Shown here: in pieces, positions 25,549 to 33,508 of the stretch
Layout of the letters: the number at the start of each line of letters is the position of its first letter
How positions within the stretch are numbered: the stretch's first letter is position 1
Assembly: GCF_033097365.1 (NCBI RefSeq)
Contig: NZ_AP028461.1
Span: 5,890,001 to 5,954,000, forward strand
Source: Actinoplanes sichuanensis
Lineage (GTDB): Bacteria > Actinomycetota > Actinomycetes > Mycobacteriales > Micromonosporaceae
Length of the DNA stretch: 64,000 bases
Reading direction: 5' to 3'
The notes under the pieces: generated by a model
The model's database searches: none
The model's input: the letters and a program-made list of their open reading frames with translations, nothing else
What the model was told of the DNA's origin: nothing
Program-made: the position numbers and the translations under genes

Positions 25549-26008
25549 GCTGAACTCCTTCTGTCCATGGAAAGGGTCAGCGCAGGCAATATCCTGATAG
25601 ATCAGCAGCAAACGATGGCCGTGTTTCACCATATTTAAAATCGATCACGGCAAATAGGTTAGAACGGCCGCGTCGCCGGTCGCGGCGGCTTTCCCGGACG
25701 CCGCCAGAACGCTTTGACCGCCGCACGTGACCAGCGCCACGCCGCGGCGGCGACGTCCGGCCGACCGCGTTGTCCCCCGCGTGGTCGTCGCCCACCACGA
25801 GCTGCGACGAGGCGAGCACCACGAGCGTCGCCACCAACAGTCGGACCGGGCCACCGCGGCCGGGTGATGCCGCGCGTCACGACGACGGCGAGCAGCCCGG
25901 CCGGCGGTACACAGAGGAGCACCGCGGCGGGCGTCCTCCAGCGCCCGGTCCACGGCGTCGAAGAGGACGTCCACCGGTCAGCGCACCGCCAGACGAGCCA
26001 CCGGCAGG
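25549..26008 (-). other. Gene-poor stretch with possible degenerate membrane-protein remnant
   Basis: No intact gene is convincing here. On the minus strand three short overlapping frames each carry a hydrophobic run (LLCVPPAGLLAVVVTRG near 25900; MVATLVVLASSQLVVG near 25820), as if a small membrane protein had been broken by frameshifts. The part nearest 25549 is AT-rich and likely holds the promoter of the secreted-protein gene. It could equally be non-coding GC-rich spacer. Confidence 0.3.
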
Positions 26009-27238
26009 TCAGTCACCGTACTTGTCGAAGGGAACCGTCCAGTCGCCGATGCCGTTCCAGACCTCGAGGTCGCGCGGACTGTTCCGAACGTCGACGATGT
26101 CGCCGAGCATGAAGTTCTCATACACCCACTTGGCGTCGGCGGTGCTCAGGTTGATGCAGCCGTGCGACAGGTTGGCCCGGCCGAGCGAGCCGTTCCACGG
26201 GGCGGCGTGCAGGAACTCGCCGGAGTAGCTGATCCGCGCGCAGTACTCGATGTCCTTCGGCGCGTAGAAGTTCGGGTCGTTGGGGTCGGTGACGCCGTAG
26301 CTCGCCGAGCTCATGGCGTGCACGCGCTCCTTGGTGAGCACGACGTGCGGGCCGCCCGCGGTCCAGTAGTTGATCTTCTGGCCGTTCGCCCCGGTGGTGT
26401 AACCGCCCTTGCCGAGGCTGCTCTTCATCGAGCGGACCAGCTTGCCGTCGATGTAGACCTTCGTCATGTGCGTCCGGTTGTCGCTGATCGCGATCAACGC
26501 CCGGCCGATCTTGAAGCTGGCCGACGAGTTCTTCGCGCCGTAGACGGTCTTGCCGAGCTTGACGCCGAAGGCCTTCACCGAGACCTTGATCTGCGTGCCG
26601 GCGGCCCAGTACTTCTTCGGCCGCCAGTGCACGGTCTTGTCGTCACGCCAGTAGAACTTGCCCTCCACGGCGGGCGAGGTCTCGATCTCGATGGCCTTCT
26701 CGGCGGCGGCCTTGTTGACCGACCGGCTGAACGCGATGATCACCGGCTGGCCCACGCCATACGTCTTGCCGTTCTTGAGGGCGGTCATCGAGTTGGCCTG
26801 GAAGGTGACCTTCGCGGTGTTCGCCGGCTTCACCGTGCTGAACGTGGAGGTGTGCTCGCTGTCCACGCCCTTGCTGTCGGCGGCCGTCGCGACCACCTTG
26901 TAGCTCTTGCCGTAGTCGAGGTCGTCATCCGACTTCCAGGTCCCGTCGGCCTGGATGGCACCGCTGACCCTCGTCTTTCCAGAGGTGACGGTGACCGACT
27001 TGAGAGTGCCCTCCTCGGCCGTGACCACGATCGGGTTGGCCGGCGACACGTCCTTGGTGCCGCTCACCGGGGTCATCGCCACCCGGGCCGGCACCGCGGC
27101 CTGCTCGGTCTCCGCCACCGGCTCGACCCAGGCGGTGGAGCCGTCGGCGCCCTTGCTGCCGGAGGCGGTACACCCGGCGGCGGTGGCGACCGCGGCCACG
27201 CCGAGTGTGCCGATGATGACCTTACGTCGCTGAATCAT
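26009..27238 (-). CDS. L,D-transpeptidase lipoprotein (LdtMt2-like)
   Basis: A 409-residue lipoprotein of the cell wall: lipobox ATAAGC near residue 22, two bacterial Ig-like domains (~45-145 and ~150-255), then a YkuD catalytic domain (~260-385) with HVVLTKERVHAM and the active-site SHGCINLS, where the Cys attacks the stem peptide to make 3-3 crosslinks. A short C-terminal tail (VWNGIGDWTVPFDKYGD) follows, as in LdtMt2. ATG 27238 is preferred over an upstream in-frame codon at 27277. No partner genes nearby. Confidence 0.93.
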   Translation of the reverse strand: MIQRRKVIIGTLGVAAVATAAGCTASGSKGADGSTAWVEPVAETEQAAVPARVAMTPVSGTKDVSPANPIVVTAEEGTLKSVTVTSGKTRVSGAIQADGTWKSDDDLDYGKSYKVVATAADSKGVDSEHTSTFSTVKPANTAKVTFQANSMTALKNGKTYGVGQPVIIAFSRSVNKAAAEKAIEIETSPAVEGKFYWRDDKTVHWRPKKYWAAGTQIKVSVKAFGVKLGKTVYGAKNSSASFKIGRALIAISDNRTHMTKVYIDGKLVRSMKSSLGKGGYTTGANGQKINYWTAGGPHVVLTKERVHAMSSASYGVTDPNDPNFYAPKDIEYCARISYSGEFLHAAPWNGSLGRANLSHGCINLSTADAKWVYENFMLGDIVDVRNSPRDLEVWNGIGDWTVPFDKYGD

Positions 27239-27396
27239 GGCTCTCACAATCGAGGGGTCCCGGTCGGCGCCATCCATGGCCGTTACCGATAGATGACGGG
27301 GCTGCGGCCCGAAACGTTGCCTGCCGAGTCGATCAAAACTTCGAGGGCCATCATCCTGACAGATCTACATCTCCCGCGGTATCCCGGATACGTGCC

Positions 27397-27696
27397 TCAG
27401 CTGCCCGGAATGGACTCCTCTGCACCCTCCTCGGCACTGACGAGCTCGGCGATCGCGGCGAAGAAAGCGCTGATTCCGGGCAGGTTCGCACCTTTCGCCC
27501 GGGAGGTCGCGAAGTCCTCCGGAGTGCGCCAGGTCACGATGTCCAGCCATTGATCCCCGGGCAGCCGGACGAGCCGGGCGTCCAGGAATCCGGCGCGGTC
27601 GGCCCGGAAGTCGGCGAGCATCGCCGGACGAGCCTGGAGCAACTCGTCGACGCGGGACGGTTCGACACGGAAGCGGGTCAGTTCGACTGTCGTCAT
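27397..27696 (-). CDS. Antibiotic-biosynthesis-monooxygenase-like (ABM) small protein
   Basis: A 99-residue protein of the dimeric alpha/beta-barrel type: VELTRFRVEPSRVDELLQARPAMLADF, then GFLDARLVRLPGDQWLDIVTWRTPEDFATSRA. Members include cofactor-free monooxygenases and stress proteins; no catalytic residue set can be assigned. It begins with a leaderless-type start and is divergent from the GNAT gene. Confidence 0.72.
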   Translation of the reverse strand: MTTVELTRFRVEPSRVDELLQARPAMLADFRADRAGFLDARLVRLPGDQWLDIVTWRTPEDFATSRAKGANLPGISAFFAAIAELVSAEEGAEESIPGS

Positions 27697-27702
27697 GCCA
27701 CC

Positions 27703-27708
27703 AATTTA
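27703..27708 (-). promoter_or_regulatory. -10 box, probable leaderless start of ABM gene
   Basis: TAAATT on the minus strand lies 6 nt before ATG 27696, without a ribosome site. Confidence 0.5.
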
Positions 27709-27825
27709 GTCACCGATTCTTACTATCACAAGAGGTGACTATCACAGGGGTCCCGATGCGCGGCGCCCTTCCCGACCTGATGCAGGATGAGCCCGGCCGC
27801 ACCGGCCCGAGGAGAGGAAACCGAC

Positions 27826-28275
27826 ATGATCAAGGTCAGCCGCGCCACCGCCGAGGACCTGCCCGAGGTGGCCGCGCTGTTCGCCGGGTACCTGGACTTC
27901 TACCACCGACCGGCATCGACCGAGCGGGTGCTGGCGTTCCTCCGCGAGCGGCACGAACGCGGCGAGTCCGTGGTCTTCCTGGCCCGCACCGAGGACGGCA
28001 CACCGGCCGGCTTCGTGAACGTCTACCCGACCTTCTCGTCGCTCTCGATGGCCCCGGTCTGGACACTGAACGACCTGTTCGTCTCGGCCACCGCCCGGCG
28101 CACCGGCGCGGGTCGCGCACTGGTCCGGGCGTGCGCCGACGAGGCCCGGGCGGCGGGTGCGGTGGCGGTCCAGCTGCAGACCGCGCCGGAGAACGAGACG
28201 GCACAGGCCCTCTACCGCTCGGAGGGCTTCCAGCCGGACACCTTCGCCGCCTACTGGCTGCCGCTCACCGCATGA
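27826..28275 (+). CDS. GNAT-family N-acetyltransferase
   Basis: A 149-residue acetyltransferase: IKVSRATAEDLPEVAALF at the front, the acetyl-CoA-binding block LNDLFVSATARRTGAGRALV (R-x-x-G-x-G/A) at ~84-103 and the C-terminal NETAQALYRSEGFQ. It transfers acetyl groups to an unknown amine. ATG 27826 follows GGAGAGGAAA; an in-frame upstream start (27787) lacks a site. Confidence 0.9.
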   Translation: MIKVSRATAEDLPEVAALFAGYLDFYHRPASTERVLAFLRERHERGESVVFLARTEDGTPAGFVNVYPTFSSLSMAPVWTLNDLFVSATARRTGAGRALVRACADEARAAGAVAVQLQTAPENETAQALYRSEGFQPDTFAAYWLPLTA

Positions 28276-28343
28276 CCGGAGGCGACAGCCCGGAGGCGCG
28301 CCCACCTCCCAGACCGCAACCGCCCCATCATCAATCGATGCCT

Positions 28344-28366
28344 TACGATGCCTGGGAGCGCTCCCA
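28344..28366 (+). promoter_or_regulatory. -10 box and CebR-type operator of the Cip1-like gene
   Basis: TACGAT (28344-28349) followed by the perfect palindrome TGGGAGCGCTCCCA at 28353-28366, ending 16 nt before GTG 28383. The palindrome is identical to the one at 23551 and equally placed over the predicted transcription start. No clear -35 is visible. Confidence 0.85.
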
Positions 28367-28382
28367 ATGATTGGAGGCAACG

Positions 28383-29147
28383 GTGCGTAACCTGTTCACC
28401 GCGGTCGTGGCGGCCGCACTGCTCGGCGCCACCGCCGGCAGCGTCCCGGCCGACGCGGCCAAGCCCGCGTCCTGCGGCCGTGACCTGCTCTTCTGCGAGA
28501 CCTTCGATCGGCAGCCGCTGGGCGGGCCGGCCACCACCGACTGGGGCGTCGACACCCGCAACGGCACCCTCACCGTCGAGCGGGCCCGCCACGGCCGGGT
28601 GCTGCACGTGAACACCGTCGACAACGGGCGCGCGTTCCTGCGCATCGACGATCTGACCGTGCCCGGGGACCGGCTCTACGGCCGGATGCGGCTGCGCGTC
28701 GACGCCTTCCCGACCGCACCCGACTGGGCGCACTTCACCCTGGTCGAGGCGACCGGGACGGGCAGCAGCGAGGTCGTCCGGCCGATCGGAGGGCAGTACG
28801 CACCGACGGTCCCGGGCGTCTTCTGGGGTGTCGGCGCGGACGGCGGGCCGACCGGCGACTGGACGAACTGGCGCGAGTCGGCTCCGGTGACCGAGGACCG
28901 CTGGCAGTGCTTCGAGTGGCGACTCGACCGGGCCGGCAACCAGGTCGCGGTGTGGATCGACGAAGTCGCCAACCCGGAGCTGACCGCGTCCACCACCGAG
29001 CACGGCGGGGCCGATGTGCCGTTCGTGCTGCCCGCGGTCGACACCGTCAAGGTCGGCTGGCAGCTCTACCAGGCCGGCACCACCCCCGGCACGTTCGACC
29101 TGTGGATCGACGACCTCGCCCTGAGCACCCGACGGCTGGGCTGCTGA
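28383..29147 (+). CDS. Secreted Cip1-like protein (lignocellulose-induced family)
   Basis: A 254-residue secreted protein. Signal peptide to ADA (~residue 22), then a single jelly-roll domain: CETFDRQPLGGPATTDW, DRLYGRMRLRVDAFPTAPDWAHFTLVEATG, GGQYAPTVPGVFWGVGADGGPTGDWTNW, WQCFEWRLDRAGNQVAVWIDEV, GWQLYQAGTTPGTFDLWIDDLALS. This resembles fungal Cip1, a cellulase-co-regulated protein with a polysaccharide-lyase-like fold whose activity is disputed; the match is from memory of the family and should be tested. GTG 28383 follows GGAGG. The CebR-type box above supports a cellulose-linked role. There is no CBM, unlike many fungal Cip1 proteins. Confidence 0.75.
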   Translation: MRNLFTAVVAAALLGATAGSVPADAAKPASCGRDLLFCETFDRQPLGGPATTDWGVDTRNGTLTVERARHGRVLHVNTVDNGRAFLRIDDLTVPGDRLYGRMRLRVDAFPTAPDWAHFTLVEATGTGSSEVVRPIGGQYAPTVPGVFWGVGADGGPTGDWTNWRESAPVTEDRWQCFEWRLDRAGNQVAVWIDEVANPELTASTTEHGGADVPFVLPAVDTVKVGWQLYQAGTTPGTFDLWIDDLALSTRRLGC

Positions 29148-29153
29148 CCGGCG

Positions 29154-29367
29154 CCCGAAACCCGCACGGCACCCGAAACCCGCACGGCACCCGAAACCCG
29201 CACGGCACCCGAAACCCGCACGGCACCCGAAACCCGCACGGCACCCGAAACCCGCACGGCACCCGAAACCCGCACGGCACCCGAAACCCGCACGGCACCC
29301 GAAACCCGCACGGCACCCGAAACCCGCACGGCACCCGAAACCCGCACGGCACCCGAAACCCGGGCGG
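29154..29367. repeat. 18-nt minisatellite, 11 exact copies plus a partial
   Basis: CCCGAAACCCGCACGGCA is repeated 11 times without a single change (29154-29351), with a degenerate 12th unit. It begins 7 nt after the stop codon of the Cip1-like gene and ends ~30 nt before the stop of the convergent Lrp gene. In the frame of the Cip1-like gene it would read PETRTA repeats after the TGA. Confidence 0.97.
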
Positions 29368-29398
29368 CGGCCGAACGAGCGGCGATCACGACAGCAGG

Positions 29399-29905
29399 TC
29401 AGGCTCGCAGGACTCCGGCGCCGGGGCGCACCTCGAACACCAGGTGCGTCTCGGTCTGCCGGACCACCCGGTGGCTGGTGACGTGACGCAGCACGAAGTC
29501 CCGCAGCGCCTCCGCGTTCTCCACCGCGACGTGCAGGTAGAAGTCGTCGGCCCCGGCCACGTGGAAGGCCTGCAGCACACCCGGGGTCGCGGCCAGCGCG
29601 TCGTACAACTGGCTGACGTTGGCCATGGTGTGGCTGCCCAGCCGTACCTTGATCATCGCCTGTAAGGGGTAACCGAGCAGCGCCAGGTCGAGCTGGGCGC
29701 GGGCACCGGTGACCACCCCGGCCTCACGCAGCGCCCGGATCCGGTAGGCACAGGTGGACTCGGCCAGACCCAGGCGCCCGGCCAGCGCCTTGTTGGTGAC
29801 CCCGGCGTCCTCGGCGAGCGCCCGGAGCAACCGGTGATCGACGTGGTCGAGGGTGACCGGCCGTTGCGGGTTCCGCAAAGTGATCGCTCCAAATCGCCGC
29901 CGCAC
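29399..29905 (-). CDS. mdeR: Lrp/AsnC-family regulator (MdeR-like)
   Basis: A 168-residue regulator with an N-terminal helix-turn-helix (LDHVDHRLLRALAEDAGVTNKALAGRLGLAESTCAYRIRALREAGVV) and a C-terminal RAM ligand domain (~80-155). It is divergent from a methionine gamma-lyase/2-oxoacid dehydrogenase pair, the arrangement of mdeR in Pseudomonas putida, where the Lrp-type protein activates methionine breakdown. Homology of role is inferred from this synteny. GTG 29905 is used; TTG 29878, with GGAG 8 nt upstream, is a serious alternative. A CATAAT box near 29927 would give a short leader. Confidence 0.85.
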   Translation of the reverse strand: MRRRFGAITLRNPQRPVTLDHVDHRLLRALAEDAGVTNKALAGRLGLAESTCAYRIRALREAGVVTGARAQLDLALLGYPLQAMIKVRLGSHTMANVSQLYDALAATPGVLQAFHVAGADDFYLHVAVENAEALRDFVLRHVTSHRVVRQTETHLVFEVRPGAGVLRA

Positions 29906-29991
29906 TGCAGAAAAAGTCGAATTATGGCCGAGTGGTTACCGATTCGACGGCGACTCTATGTTCGGGTTGCGATTTCCGGAACCCTACGACC

Positions 29992-31173
29992 ATGACGAGC
30001 CCTCTGCACAGCGACTCGGTGGCGGTGCACGCCGGCCGTGCGGACCTCACCGCGCTCGGCGTGCACGCGCCACCCCTGGACCTGTCGTCGACCTATCCGC
30101 TGCCCGATCCGGAGCGGGGCGGGGAGTCGTACGAGGCGATGGCGACCGGCGGCCATCCACTCGCCGACGGCGGCGCCGTGTACGCCCGGCTGTGGAACCC
30201 GACGGTGGCCCGGTTCGAGTCGGCGCTGGCCCAGCTCGAGCACACCGAGACGGCGGTGGCGTTCGGATCGGGCATGGCGGCGATGACCGCGGCGATCCTG
30301 GCGCACACCGCGATGACCGGCCGGCGGCACGTGGTCGCGGTCCGCCCGCTGTACGGCGGCACCGACCATCTCCTGGCCTCCGGTCTGCTCGGGACCGAGG
30401 TGACGTTCTGCGCCGAGGCCGAGGTCGGCGACCGGATCCGCCCGGACACCGGCCTGGTCGTCCTGGAGACGCCGGCCAACCCGACCCTGGACCTGGTCGA
30501 CATCGCGGCCGTCGCCGAACAGGCCGGGAACGTCCCCCTGCTGGTGGACAACACCTTCGCCACCCCGGTGCTGCAGAATCCGGTTACTCTCGGGGCCACC
30601 ATGGCCCTGCACAGCGCGACCAAATACCTCGGTGGCCACGGCGATGTGGTCGCCGGGGTGATCGCCTGTGGCGAGGAGACCGCCGCCGGACTGCGGCAGG
30701 TCCGGGCGGTGACCGGCGGGCTCCTGCACCCGTGGGGCGCCTACCTGCTGCATCGGGGTCTGGCCACGCTGCCGGTCCGGATGCGCGCCCAGCAGGACAG
30801 CGCCGGTCGCATCGCGAGGTGGCTGACCGGGCATCCGGCGGTGGCCCGTGTGCACTATCCGGGGCTGGACGGCGACCCGCGCGGGCTGCTGTGCCGACAG
30901 TCGCGCGGCCCCGGGGCGATGGTGTCGGTCGCGCTGCGCGGCGGGTTCGAGGCAGCCTGCCGGCTGACCACCGGCACCCGGCTGTTCACCCACGCCGTCT
31001 CGCTCGGCGGGGTGGACTCGCTGATCCAGCATCCGGCCGCCCTCACCCACCGGCCGGTGGCGGCGCACGCCCGGCCGTCCGCCGACCTGGTCCGGCTCTC
31101 CGTCGGCCTGGAGCACGCCGACGACCTGATCACCGACCTCGACCGAGCCCTCATGTCCCGGAGTTCCCGATGA
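29992..31173 (+). CDS. mdeA: Methionine gamma-lyase-like PLP enzyme
   Basis: A 393-residue enzyme of the Cys/Met-metabolism PLP family (gamma-lyases, cystathionine gamma-synthase). Visible are YARLWNPTVARFESALAQLE, the phosphate/ring-stacking region FGSGMAAM and RPLYGGT, Asp of LLVDNTFATP and the Schiff-base Lys in LHSATKYLGGHGDVVAG. Methionine gamma-lyase splits methionine into methanethiol, ammonia and 2-oxobutyrate. The choice among family members relies on context: the next gene, overlapping by 4 nt, would consume a 2-oxo acid, and an Lrp regulator is divergent. ATG 29992 is chosen; the frame is open upstream without a site. Confidence 0.82.
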   Translation: MTSPLHSDSVAVHAGRADLTALGVHAPPLDLSSTYPLPDPERGGESYEAMATGGHPLADGGAVYARLWNPTVARFESALAQLEHTETAVAFGSGMAAMTAAILAHTAMTGRRHVVAVRPLYGGTDHLLASGLLGTEVTFCAEAEVGDRIRPDTGLVVLETPANPTLDLVDIAAVAEQAGNVPLLVDNTFATPVLQNPVTLGATMALHSATKYLGGHGDVVAGVIACGEETAAGLRQVRAVTGGLLHPWGAYLLHRGLATLPVRMRAQQDSAGRIARWLTGHPAVARVHYPGLDGDPRGLLCRQSRGPGAMVSVALRGGFEAACRLTTGTRLFTHAVSLGGVDSLIQHPAALTHRPVAAHARPSADLVRLSVGLEHADDLITDLDRALMSRSSR

Positions 31174-33506
31174 CCCATCCCGCCCCCGACGTCGACGTCC
31201 TGCGCGAGATCGCCCGCCGGGTGCTGTGGCTGTCGGCGTCGATCGTCGACGCCGCCAACGCCGGCCGGCCCAACGACTCCGGCGTCAAGGTGGGCGGTCA
31301 CCAGGCCTCCAGTGCGTCGATGGTCGACATCATGGTGGCGCTGTGGTTCGCCGAGCTGACCGCCCAGGACCGGGTGTCGGTCAAGCCGCACGCCTCGCCG
31401 GTGCTGCACGCGGTCAACTACCTGCTCGGCGACCTCGACGAGGCGTATCTGCCGAGGCTGCGGGAGAAGGGCGGCCTGCAGTCGTACCCCTCACGGTTGA
31501 AGGATCCGGACACCGTCGACTTCTCCACCGGGTCGGTCGGGATCGGCGCGACCGCCGCCCTCTGGGCGGCGATGGCGCACCGCTACCTGAGTTCACAATT
31601 CGCCGGTACGCCCACCGGCGGCCGGTTCGTCAGCCTGCTCGGTGACGCCGAACTCGACGAGGGCGCCATCTGGGAAGCGGTGATGGACCCGGCCGTGGCC
31701 CGGATGGGCGAGCTGCTCTGGGTGGTCGACCTGAACCGGCAGTCGCTGGACCGGGTGGTGCCGGACATCCAGATCGCCAAGCTGCAGGGCATGTTCGCGG
31801 CGGCCGGCTGGCAGGTGGTCGTCCTCAAGTGGGGCCGGATCATCTCGGAGCTGTTCGAGCGGCCCGGCGGCCAGGTACTGCGGGCCCGGCTGGAGGCGAT
31901 GCCGAACGAGGAGTACCAGCGGATGCTGCGGGCCGGTCCGGCGCAGACCGCCGAGCGGATCCTCGCCGCCGGAGACGCGTTGCCCGGCGCGCCGGAGCTG
32001 AAGGCGCTGCTGGACGAGTTGGACCCGGCCGAGCTGGCGGCGGCCGTCCGGGACCTGGGCGGCCACGACATCGGGCTGCTGGTGGACACGTTCCGGGCGG
32101 TCGACGCGGACGCGGACCGGCCGACCGTGGTGTTCGCCTACACCGTCAAGGGCCGTGGGCTGCCGACCGAGGGCCACCCCAACAACCACTCGGCGCTGCT
32201 TACCGGCGCGCAGATGGACGTGCTGGCCGAGTCGTCCGGGGTGGACCGGGCGACGCCGTGGCAACGGTTCGATCCGGACAGCCGGGCCGGGCGCTGGTGT
32301 GCCGAGCGGGGCCGGGTGCTGCGCCGGGAGCCGGTCGCCGCCCCGGCGCCGGTGTCCGTTCCGGCCCAGCTGGGACACGCCTACCGCAAGCCGATCAGCA
32401 CCCAGGCCGCGCTCGGCCGACTGCTGGCCGACCTGCCGCGGGACGCGCCGTCGGCGGCCGCCCGGGTGGTCACCTGCTCCCCCGACGTCGCCTCGTCGAC
32501 CAACCTGGGTGGCTGGATCAACAAGACCGGGGTGTGGGCGGTCCAGGACCGGCACGACTGGTTCGCCGACGACGCCGAGCGGGTGCTGCGCTGGCAGGAG
32601 AACCGCACCGGCCAGCACATCGAGCTGGGCATCGCCGAGGTGAACCTGGTGTCGCTGCTCGGCGAGCTGGGCGCGACCTGGTCGCGGTGGGGTGAGCGAC
32701 TCATTCCGATCGCGACGCTGTACGACCCGTTCGTGTCGCGGGCGCTGGAGCCGTGGTCGTACGGGATCTACGCGGGCGGCCAGTCGATCCTGGTCGGCAC
32801 ACCGTCCGGGGTGACCCTGGCGCCGGAGGGCGGTGCCCACCAGTCGATCACCACACCGTCGATCGGGCTGGAGCAGCCCGGCTGTGTGGCCTGGGAGCCG
32901 GCGTTCCCGCAGGACCTGGAGTGGTGTTTCCTGCACGCGATGAGCCGGGTCGGCGTACCGGACGGCACGTCGGCGTACTTCCGGCTGTCCACCCGGCCGA
33001 TCGATCCGCAGCTCGCGGCCGTGCCGGACGATCCGGCCCTACGGGAGCGGCGTCGTCGGCAGGCGGTGGCCGGTGGTTACCGGCTGCCCGCCGAGCATCC
33101 GCTGTCGGCCGAGGACGTGACGCTGGTCGGGGTGGGCGCGATCATGCCCGAGGTGATCGCCGCCGCCGAGGCTCTGGCAGCCGAGGGCGTCAACGCCGGG
33201 GTCGTCTGCCTGACCAGCCCGGATCTGGTGTTCCGCTCGTTCCAGCAGCGCGGCGCGCGGGAGTCCGGGGTGGGCGGGGACATCGTGTCCGAGCTGTTCC
33301 CGGACGGCCGCCGAGCGCCGCTGGTGACCGTGCACGACGGGCATCCGCACACGCTGGCGTTCCTCGGCGCGGTCCGCGGCGACCGGATCAGGTGCCTCGG
33401 CGTGACCGAGTTCGGTCAGTCGTCGAGCCTGGCCGACGCGTACCGGCTGCACGGCATCGACACGGTGTCCATCGTGGACGCGGCGCTGACCGTGACCGGC
33501 CGCTGA
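31170..33506 (+). CDS. mdeB: Homodimeric 2-oxoacid dehydrogenase E1 (2-oxobutyrate dehydrogenase type)
   Basis: A 778-residue thiamine-diphosphate E1 related to AceE/transketolase. Substrate-side motifs include GGHQASSASMVD, HASPVLHAVNYLLGDL, the ThDP motif GDAELDEGAIWEA...VVDLNRQSLD (G-D-x closing in N) and in the Pyr half LGIAEVNLVSLLGELG, with the catalytic Glu. It is shorter than AceE (~890 aa). It overlaps the lyase stop by 4 nt (ATGA), so both are made together. As with P. putida mdeB it should oxidise 2-oxobutyrate from methionine towards propionyl-CoA, borrowing E2/E3 from elsewhere; substrate is inferred. Confidence 0.85.
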   Translation: MTHPAPDVDVLREIARRVLWLSASIVDAANAGRPNDSGVKVGGHQASSASMVDIMVALWFAELTAQDRVSVKPHASPVLHAVNYLLGDLDEAYLPRLREKGGLQSYPSRLKDPDTVDFSTGSVGIGATAALWAAMAHRYLSSQFAGTPTGGRFVSLLGDAELDEGAIWEAVMDPAVARMGELLWVVDLNRQSLDRVVPDIQIAKLQGMFAAAGWQVVVLKWGRIISELFERPGGQVLRARLEAMPNEEYQRMLRAGPAQTAERILAAGDALPGAPELKALLDELDPAELAAAVRDLGGHDIGLLVDTFRAVDADADRPTVVFAYTVKGRGLPTEGHPNNHSALLTGAQMDVLAESSGVDRATPWQRFDPDSRAGRWCAERGRVLRREPVAAPAPVSVPAQLGHAYRKPISTQAALGRLLADLPRDAPSAAARVVTCSPDVASSTNLGGWINKTGVWAVQDRHDWFADDAERVLRWQENRTGQHIELGIAEVNLVSLLGELGATWSRWGERLIPIATLYDPFVSRALEPWSYGIYAGGQSILVGTPSGVTLAPEGGAHQSITTPSIGLEQPGCVAWEPAFPQDLEWCFLHAMSRVGVPDGTSAYFRLSTRPIDPQLAAVPDDPALRERRRRQAVAGGYRLPAEHPLSAEDVTLVGVGAIMPEVIAAAEALAAEGVNAGVVCLTSPDLVFRSFQQRGARESGVGGDIVSELFPDGRRAPLVTVHDGHPHTLAFLGAVRGDRIRCLGVTEFGQSSSLADAYRLHGIDTVSIVDAALTVTGR

Positions 33507-33508
33507 GG

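Noticed and set aside
29154..29367. CRISPR array
   Set aside because: The 18-nt units are contiguous with no spacers and no cas genes are present; it is a minisatellite.
29853..31169. N-terminal extension of the E1 gene over the lyase gene
   Set aside because: The frame is open by composition only; ATG 31170 overlaps the lyase stop in a classical coupled start.
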